From Symsagittifera roscoffensis (lineage: Eukaryota; Xenacoelomorpha; Acoela; Convolutidae), in NCBI RefSeq assembly GCF_963678635.1, contig NC_087071.1:43573095-43637094 (forward strand): a stretch of DNA of 64,000 nt. The letters are read 5' to 3'. The notes below the pieces were generated by a model that was not told the DNA's origin, did not search any database, and saw only the letters and a list, made by a program, of their open reading frames with translations. This document shows positions 56,369 to 64,000 of the stretch, one piece after another. Made by a program: the position numbers and the translations under genes. Positions within the stretch are counted from its first letter, which is position 1. Each line of letters starts with the position of its first letter.

Positions 56369-57609
56369 TTTTGGTAGACGTTAGTTCCTATGAAAAAAGA
56401 AAAAAAATGTTTTCAATTTTGCCAATCAATTCAAATTCAAAAAAAAAATTTTTTAATTTCTTACTCATTAGAGTTGTTTTGTGATCATATTTGTAGCTTT
56501 TTTAATCACCAAAACATCATCAAATTGATTTAGTTTCATGATTGATTCGGAAGGTTTTTTTTCATCTACTAGTGAATTTTTCTACTGCTATTCCATCTTT
56601 ATCCATCTACTAGTGTGAAAAGATCTCTATGAAACTTTTGTTTCGTAGTAAAACTTTGTGTTCAGATGAACAAAGTGTTCAAGAATTATCTGTTTTAGAG
56701 ATTTTCTTATAGACACAAAATTAATAACCCAGATCATATAATTCGAAAAATGTTTTGGTTTGACAAAATTTTGGCAAAACAAGAAATTATAATCAATTCT
56801 AATCGATTATTATTGATTTTAGGAGTTTTTTCTAAGAATAATATTCAATTATAATCGATTATAAAAGATAATAACCTCTTGAAAAATATCTCGATTATAA
56901 TCAATTATAAATCCTTTGAACTCGTAATTTTGGTAACTATAGTAAATTAAAATTGTCAAAAAGTCATCTTAATAATCCGTTATAATCGATTACTTACGCC
57001 GAAACTTAGATGCGGGTACGGAAACAAGGAGCCACAAAACTTTTTTCGGTGACAATAAAAAAATAAATATTCAAAAAAGTTTTTTATCAAATATGATTAT
57101 ACGATTACATGCCCTGCTTGCTAAAAAAAGAGGCTAAGCAATTCCCGTACGTTTTTTTTATAGATCACATTCGTTAGAAAAATGCATAACAACTCTCTGT
57201 CTCTAAGCTTTTCAAATGATGGTGGTGTTTGAACAGCTTCTTTATCGTCTAAAACTTCTGACCAATCAAAACCGAGTTCACGTTAACACTTCTTCCGGAA
57301 AATTCCAAAAACAAACGGGAGTTTGTAAAAACGTTTGAGCAATTGGATTTTTTCTAGAAAACTAAAAAAAAATTTACACGCTTTTTTTTGGACTACAAAA
57401 GTAATTTTTCAACAAAAAAAAGATTTTAGAAAAACTTGAATGTTTTCAGAATTCTTTTGAAATTTCTATTAAATGTGTTAAACATTTATTTAAATTCCTT
57501 AGAGTTAGTATTGTATGACTAAAAACAGTTGTATAGAATTGTTGGACTTGCATTTTTGATGAACGGAGTTCAACTCTGTGGTTAGAGGTTGTTTCAAATA
57601 ACTCAAAAC
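56369..57609. other. AT-rich intergenic sequence
   Basis: No supported gene. TAATCGATTATAATC-like words cluster at 56,790-56,990, like those inside the array unit. Confidence 0.6.
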
Positions 57610-57814
57610 CATTACCAGTCCAAACTGTGCACTATATAGGTGCACAATTTTGTGTCTATTTGTTCCTGGATTCCAGAGACAAGTCTGTCTACATGTTAAA
57701 ACTTTGTCGGAACGATCAAAGGAAATTAAAGAACAAAAGAAGAACAAAGGGAGCGTCCTCCTTGTTGTGGAATCCGCCTACAATTCTCAAAATGCACAGT
57801 TTGGCCTCGTAATG
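57610..57814 (+). mobile_element. Small inverted-repeat transposon, 205 bp
   Basis: Terminal repeats CATTACCAGTCCAAACTGTG (57,610) and the complement ending CCTCGTAATG (57,814) pair with two mismatches over 22 bp. Subterminal parts (CACAATTTTGTGTCT, CTGGATTCCAGAGAC) match the 505-bp copy at 43,366. It is an internally deleted member of the same family. Confidence 0.8.
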
Positions 57815-57888
57815 ACTCATCCTATTGTGCCATCACTCAGTTCTATAGGTTATTTAAAAATCGATCCAACTTAAATTAGATCCAACTT

Positions 57889-58149
57889 TCATTTTTTTGC
57901 AAGTCGGCTAATGAACACCTCATCTAGACAAATCTTCTGGATGGTTTCATCTGGTTGATGTGGTAGCAATTTCTGCGAGACAGATCGGCCTCCCAATTTT
58001 GCAATCCAAGAAAAAAAAGTCTTCGTGGACTTCTGAAAAGTCTTTTTGCTCATTGGAAAGTTTATGTAAAAATCTTGAGAAGTCACTAAATTTTTTGACC
58101 TAACTTTTGGTGTGTGTGTGATTACGCTATCAACAATGAAACCATACAA
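57889..58149 (-). CDS. Hypothetical exon
   Basis: An open frame on the minus strand, with KTFFSWIAKLGGRSVSQKLL, PHQPDETIQKICLDEVF and ISRLAKK before a TGA. The C-terminal half has ordinary protein composition and a GC rise; the first third is less convincing. An acceptor-like AAAGTTAG near 58,105 could define the real start. Not recognised, and no neighbour exon was found. Confidence 0.3.
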   Translation of the reverse strand: MYGFIVDSVITHTPKVRSKNLVTSQDFYINFPMSKKTFQKSTKTFFSWIAKLGGRSVSQKLLPHQPDETIQKICLDEVFISRLAKK

Positions 58150-59240
58150 GCATCCTTTGTATTTTTCCTTTTTTTCTAGTTACTGAAATGTGCATCGAAA
58201 TTTAACGTCTTTCGGTTCAATTTCAAATTACTGTCAATGCTTTTTGACATGTTATTTGAAATTAATGAGGGAAAAATCAATAATTCCCCAAAACTTTCAT
58301 TAAATTCCACCCCCCCCCCTAAAAGTTCAACCAATTTTTTCTGCTCACGTTCTTTGATTGAGAAAAATTGTAAAGATTCTTTCCATTGAAACCCTGTTAT
58401 GGTTTCATGAACAAAAAAGATCCCTATCTTATTTTCGGACGGATAGATTCGTGCAACTTCTTAGTCTAATACCAATCTCTTCCAATATATATTTATCAAC
58501 TAAATTTTTTGTGAGTTTTAAGGAGTAGCAAATGGGCGATCCATAACTAATTTTCAAGTTTGAGTCGTTCTATTTTATGTCGTTCTATTTTTTGCCTTTT
58601 TAAGAAGATTTAGTTATTCTTTTTAATTGAGTGGGAGTGTTTAGTTGTAGCTACTTTTGCAGGGATTTCTTTTTCAGGAATTTTCATATATTTTTGAATG
58701 AATATATGAAATTCGATTCTTTTGAATCTTTTTCGATTGAACTTCGAATAGCATAAATCTAGTTATTGACTTTCGATTTTTTTCTACTTCATGTTTTTCC
58801 TTAGATTTTTCTGTCTCCCTATTTTTCAAAAGATTAAATGCTGATTTATAATTTTTATTCTGATTTGGGAATTTTCAAAACACAGTTTTTTGATCGACAC
58901 TTCCATTTTTCTTTTCTTTATCAAATTCTAGTTTTCAGAAAGAATGTAAAGAGTTTTTAGAAATCAGATAATGTGGTGATCTCATCTTTTTTTTTCGAGT
59001 TTTTGGTTGACGATTTTGTTCGGTTATGCGATATTATCTTTTTAACAGTGACGTTTAATTTTGTCTTGCAATTGATCATAAGTTAAACTTGGCTTCTTAT
59101 TCAAGTTTCAAAACAGGTGAGATTTGATCACATCATATTTGCGCTAATTTTTCAACTACATTTTCTTTGCATTATTTGAAATGTGAAAGCTTGCAACTTT
59201 GGCTAGTGTTTCTTTAGTAAGGAGTAAAAAAATTTTGTCG
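58150..59240. other. AT-rich sequence upstream of LTR C
   Basis: No gene. It contains a C-run near 58,310 and the first copy of a 250-bp direct repeat at 58,983-59,230. Confidence 0.6.
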
Positions 59241-60545
59241 GTTGAAAAAGTTGTTTGTATTTTGCTGAAATCTGATTGAGAATCCTTTCAGTTCGCAAAC
59301 ATATCGGTTTTTGAAACTCAACAAAAGGCAACAGAAAAAAGCTCTTTTTTAATGACCCGAATTTGAACATTTAAAACAATTTTTTCTCCCTAAAAACGAT
59401 TGAAGAATAAATAAACGGTTTAAAATCACAGTGCCAGTCGGTCAAATTTGGATGTTTGACTTTGAGATGAACGTTTAACTTTGATTTTGGGGGACAAAAG
59501 TAATTTTTCAAAATTTCGATTTGGGCCTATCATGCTCAATTTTCTCGCGACAACTGAAAATACGAAAAAAAAAATCAGACAGAAGATTCGAGTTATAATC
59601 ACAGGAAAATTGCTGGAAAATCCGAGAATAAAATTGCTACTTGCAGTTTTATCATAAGTTTGCGACACGAGTAGATCTATCTTGTTCCCGATGGGAAATC
59701 ATCAAGAGTTCAAGAAGAGTGATAGAGAAGAACGATCCATTGGACCAGAGTGATACTTGAGTGGAAAGATGGACAGCTGAAGCTGCCCAATGGTCCGGAG
59801 AGAAAAACGTCTTGAGTTAAAACTTATTTCTTCAAAACTTCTCGAGTTAAATTTATTTACCTTAAATCAGCTCTAGAGTTGCTTTACCATTATTAGTTAT
59901 TTAATTCTAGAGGTCGTGTTTGTATCTGAGTACCTAAATTAAATTTCTTGAGTGTATTTTATGTGAATATGTTGAGTTAAGGCGAGTTTTTAGGTTGATC
60001 CATCTGAAATGGATCAAAGGTCCACTGTCCGACAAAAACCAACAGTATGCTTAAGCTGCGACCCTGTTTTTGATGGCGTTTGCATCTTTTAGGTATTTGA
60101 CCATGGGGGCGTTCTTATTTCTAGAGTGGGGGGTGTATTTTGGTAGTTGCCTTCAAGCTGTAACACGGTTTGTAGTCTCATGTCGCAAGCGAACCGAATT
60201 GGCTCCGACCGCATGAGGTAGAAAAACACAAGAGATAGTGTTCCTGACACTTGAGCCAATGGTTATAGGTCCTATTTCTCTTAGCCTCATGTGCTATCTT
60301 ACCTTTTTTTCGAGTGTTTGGGAGACGATTTTGTTCGGTTATTTGACTTTATCTTTTTAACAGTGACGTCTAATTTTTTATTGCAATTGCTGATAAGTTA
60401 AACTTGGCTTCTTATTCAAGTTTCAAAACAGGTGAGATTTGATCATTTCATATTTGGGCTAATTTTTCAAGTAAATTTTATTTGCTTTGTTTATTTGCAT
60501 TGAAATCTCACAATTTTGGCTAGTGTTTCTTTTGTAAGGGTTAGA
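58983..60545 (+). repeat. Pair of about 250-bp direct repeats around the LTR C start
   Basis: 58,983-59,230 and about 60,300-60,545 share CGATTTTGTTCGGTTAT, ATCTTTTTAACAGTGACGT, TAAACTTGGCTTCTTATTCA and AGTTTCAAAACAGGTGAGAT in order, with modest divergence. The LTR of element A has no such block at the corresponding place, so the segment is extra in this copy. Confidence 0.85.
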
Positions 60546-61719
60546 AACAAAAAACGAAAAAGATTAGAAGTAGGAACAAAAAAACGGTAAAAAAATCAAA
60601 AACGACAGTGGCTTTGATTTCTAGATTAGGTGGATCACAGCTTTATATTAGATATATTAAATTAATTAAATTTATATTATAAAAAATATAAATAAAAATT
60701 AAATTATAGTCATACTGTTTTCAAAGGAGACCTATCGTCTCGATCGAATCAGCAAAATTAAAAGGTGCCTGTGTTCGGGGCTTTGAAAGGGTTTTCTGAA
60801 AGCCTTGCAACCTCAGAGGACCACTGGAAGACTTGACTGGAACAGGTGACCAGGCAAATGGCCAACTAGTTCTCAGGACTGGCAAAAAGAGACCCGCGGC
60901 TGGAAAGAGAGTACCAGCAGCGTGACCAGAGTAATACAGCAGTGAGATGGGATCACAAGGGTGTTCCGTGTGGTCAAACTGGTATCGTTGAAAGCCATTT
61001 TATACTATAAAAGATTATTGTAAAAGTGAATAAGCGGGTCCCCACTGTTTTGAGGAACGTTTCTGCTTGAGCAGAAGCTGGAAAACCGTTCTACAGACTT
61101 TCTCTTGAGAGGTTTAGCAACCATCGCGCTTAGGAAATTTTTTGGCCTAAGCGGAGGGCTAGATAGGGGGAGGTTAGAAGGGTCAAGCTAGAGGTTGTTG
61201 GTAAGAAATTGTAAAAAGGGTAGCTTCCTTTAGGTCACTAAACCATCGATATTGTCAATTTAGTTACATTAGATTGACTAGAGTCAGGAAAGATCTAGTT
61301 AAAGACTCAGAACAAGAGTTGGAACGCGGATGTACCCGGTGGTAAACTCGAATTAAGGTAGATAACCTGACCAGATTGGGTGGGGTGATCAAAAACGGAC
61401 GGTTTTTGGAATCTAATAGGTGAACGTACCATTGAACGCTAATAGGGGGGAGGAAAAACGTGTGACATTCAGGTACCAGGCGTTTTTTTTTTCGAATCAC
61501 GAAACACATTTTTCTTGTTTTTATCCTTTATTTTAAATGGTTTTCATTGTTTTCGGTTTTCACTATTTTAAGCAGGATTGGTGATTCTGCAACCACAAAA
61601 AGGCTTAAAAATAAGTTGTATGTCGACTTGCATTGGGTTTAAGATAGAAGTGGATTTTCAGGAAAACACATTAAAATTTATTAACAGAATCGCGTTTTGG
61701 GGGATTTTTACACGAACTC

Positions 61720-62585
61720 TAGAGGTGGTACCGAGATAGTGGATTGATCATCCCAGCAATCGAGTTATGGTACGGCAAAACTCTTCACACGAGTTCTGGA
61801 AGTGGTACTAGGATAGTTGATTAAGTGTCCACACACTCGAGCTACGGTATTGGAGGAGGTTACAAGAGTCGTTGTGGCATTTCTGGGATAGCGATCTAAG
61901 GCTCCCAACACTTGAGTCCTGGTATATCATTTTAAAGGTACCAACACTTGAGTCCTGGGATAGCATTTTAAGGGTCCCAACACTTGAGTCCCGAGATAGC
62001 ATTTTAAGGGTTCGAACACTTGAGTCCTGGGTTAGCATTTCAGGGTCCCAACACTTGATCCTGGGATAGCTTTTTAAGGGTCCCAAACTTAAGTTTTGGG
62101 ATAGCAAATTAAGGGTCCCAACACTTTTCCTAAGGTTTCCAACACTTTGTCGAAGGGTCCCAACACTTTGTCGAAGGGTCCAACAACTTAGCGAAATGTT
62201 CCAACACTTTGGCGAAGGGTCCCAACACTTTAGCGAAGGGTCCCAACTTATTTGCGAAGGTTACCAACACTTTGTCGAAGGGTCCCAACACTTTAGCGAA
62301 GGTTCTCAACACTTAAGCGAAGGGTCCCAACACTTTGGCGAAGATTCCCAACTATTTAGCGAAGAGTACCAACACTCTAGTGAAGGGTCCTAGCATTTTG
62401 GCGAAGGGTCCCAACACCTTGGCGAAGGGTTTCAACACTATATCGAAGGGTCAGAACACTTGAGCTAGGGGTCCCAACACTTCAGCTAAGGGTCCCAACA
62501 CTTGGGACTAGGGTTCCAATACTTGAGTTGAGGGTCCTAACACTTCGGCGCTTCGGCGAAGGGTCAAGACACTTGATTTAAGGTT
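61720..62585 (+). repeat. Degenerate GGGTCCCAACACTT tandem array in the element C leader
   Basis: From about 61,900 the units are about 35 bp (CCAACACTTGAGTCCTGGGA, TAGCATTTTAAGGGTC). From about 62,115 they shorten to 20-27 bp (GGGTCCCAACACTTTGGCGA). More distant, longer units (ACGAGTTCTGGAAGTGGTAC) lie at 61,715-61,860. About 30 units in all. Short frames in it (PTLESWDSILRV) are by-products of the repeat. Confidence 0.9.
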
Positions 62586-62789
62586 TTTAAAAAACTAGGT
62601 AAGGAAATTACTGTTAACAAATTGAAATTCAGAGTATGAAAAAGTATTGACCTGTAATTGTTTTAAAACTAGTTTTAGGAACACTTGAAGTTTTCTAAAA
62701 TTTGACTGGTTTTTTAAAAAATAGAACTTGTATATATTAGAACTGTAAATAACAGAAATTTGTAGATAAAAATCATGCGAAGAACAAGA

Positions 62790-64000
62790 GTGTCATTACC
62801 GGCAAGGAAAGGGGTAGGACCTAATAAAAACCAACAGTCGACACAAAGGAAACAAATACCCACGATCCAGTAACGAGAAAAAATATATCAGTTAACATGG
62901 TCAACACAAGAAGCAACAAAAAGCAAAAGACTGGAGAAAAGCTAATTGATCAAAAGAAGGTAACCGTCGCAAAAATTTATCATGAGACACCAGAGCAAAG
63001 CATAGATGGAATGCCGAACCCTGTGCAGAACCTATGTAGAATGTAGAAGAGCCAGTAACAAAGAGAATAGAGTTCTCATCAATAGGCAATGGGGACGAAA
63101 CCACCAACAACACACCAGAAACAGAAAAAGCGACTCACAAACGAAGAGAACTTCGTTTACGGAAAAGTTGGCGGCGACGGTAGGAATGAAACCGAGAGAA
63201 AAAGAAGAGGTAACAACAGTGACTGAAAAAAGAAAAACTCTCGGTACGGTTTCCGCAATAACAACGGAAGCTAACCAGGAGAACGAGCAAGTCACAGTGG
63301 GAACAGCGGTTCACCAAAATGAGCGAGCGACAGAGTCGAAAATACTTTTAGTTGGGCTGGGGGACTAGATGACAAAGTTGGAACAGATAGACAAAAATCT
63401 AAAGTGCGGTGAAGAGGACTGCCAGGAATTAAAGAAGGAATTACGACATAACAAGAGTGAAAATCTAGACAACTGCTTTTCCTGGAGGGCGGACAAATTG
63501 GAGACAACAGATAGGGAGCGAGAGAGACATATCTGAAAAGATATGGAGGAGATGAAGAAACGGTATGAGACCGTGAATGACAAGTTGTGGAATCTAGAGA
63601 CGAGAATGGACACAATGAGAAGTACCAAGCAGAGGGTACCAAGTACCATGAGAGGGTACCATTTTTTGTACCATACAGCCCAAGTTGGATGCACTCTTAA
63701 GAAAATCAGGAGAAAGCAGTAGCAGATAGAACAGAAAAGCAACCTGGAACAAGGGTCAATTTTGTGGAACCGCAACGCAAGAAACAAGAGTCTACACCGT
63801 TACCCCGGATCTACAACAGCATAGGGTCAGGGATGACCAAACCTGCTACGAATGGGGAAGCCTCGAGCTCGACCGAGGATACCAAGGGATTCAAGTGCAC
63901 ACACGAGTGTAACACCTGATAAATGATGAACAGAACACTTGAAGCTTTGGCCACAAAAAATACAGACTCAAGTGATAGAGGAGGAGGTAAATCCAGAAAG
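62790..64000 (+). mobile_element. Gag-like charged region of element C
   Basis: Past the leader the composition changes to GC-richer, coding-like sequence rich in Lys, Glu, Thr and Gln (for example KREKEEVTTVTEKRK-type stretches and TEANQENEQVTVG). By position this should be the element's gag. No CCHC knuckle is visible before the window ends. Broken. Confidence 0.5.

Larger units (their letters stand above)
59240..64000 (+). mobile_element. LTR retroelement C, 5' portion (same family as A)
   Basis: An LTR related to that of element A (about 59,240-61,030) is followed by a leader (to about 62,790) and a charged gag-like region that runs off the window. Shared LTR blocks with element A run in the same order from GCCAGTCGGTCA (59,432) to CTGGTATCGTTGAAAGCC (near 60,980). 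The two copies are clearly diverged, so they are separate insertions. The element is broken at least in the gag-like part. Age cannot be set because its 3' LTR is outside. Confidence 0.7.

Noticed and set aside
61872-62393. Repetitive proteins on both strands in the GGGTCCCAACACTT array
   Set aside because: Frames arise from the repeat unit lacking stops. Units vary in length and drift out of frame, so no selection for coding is evident.
1-64000. CRISPR arrays, bacterial operons or ribosome-binding sites
   Set aside because: Direct repeats here lack regular spacers, and the introns and animal gene families rule out a prokaryotic source.

Overview
The window is from an animal (metazoan) nuclear genome, AT-rich and sparsely genic. 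Short introns with GT/AG ends, animal gene families (an Artemis/DCLRE1C relative, a JmjC demethylase relative, a RING-finger exon, a LITAF-domain gene), Ty3/Gypsy-like LTR elements, short inverted-repeat transposons and long tandem arrays all point that way. An invertebrate is likely; the species cannot be named from sequence alone.

Layout. (1) 1-9,942: the 3' part of an LTR element (A): integrase, an unusually long coding region after it, and a long 3' LTR. (2) 9,943-14,291: a much older, heavily broken Gypsy-like pol fragment (B). (3) 14,292-36,854: a giant imperfect palindrome. Two arms of about 11.0 and 10.4 kb face each other around a 200-N gap and about 930 bp of single-copy sequence. 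Each arm carries the same genes: an unrecognised exon, Artemis, a membrane-type small exon, an acidic/Arg-Gly exon, a RING exon, a JmjC gene and the 5' half of an unrecognised gene. In a 300-bp JmjC sample the arms differ by about 3%. Several inactivating lesions are present in both arms, so the block had decayed before it was doubled. (4) 36,855-46,500: AT-rich sequence with small inverted-repeat transposons, an exact 81-bp direct repeat, one good isolated exon, and a three-exon LITAF-like gene (minus strand, 129 codons) whose splice phases all agree. (5) 46,531-56,368: a tandem array with a 1.41-kb period whose unit carries exon-like segments on the minus strand. (6) 56,369-59,240: AT-rich sequence, another small transposon and a possible exon. 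(7) about 59,240-64,000: a second LTR related to that of element A, a leader with a degenerate 'GGGTCCCAACACTT' tandem array, and a charged gag-like region that runs off the window.

The only gene that looks able to make a complete protein here is the LITAF-like one. Its product lacks the second CxxC pair expected of the family. The palindrome genes are best read as paired pseudogenes, although a living, differently spliced version cannot be excluded without transcripts.

The most unusual points are the palindrome, centred on a gene and a sequence gap with shared old lesions; the gene-fragment tandem array; a small transposon family built from clustered GGATTCC/GGAATCC words; and the 6-kb post-integrase coding region of element A. 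No RNA genes, CRISPR arrays or convincing promoters were seen.
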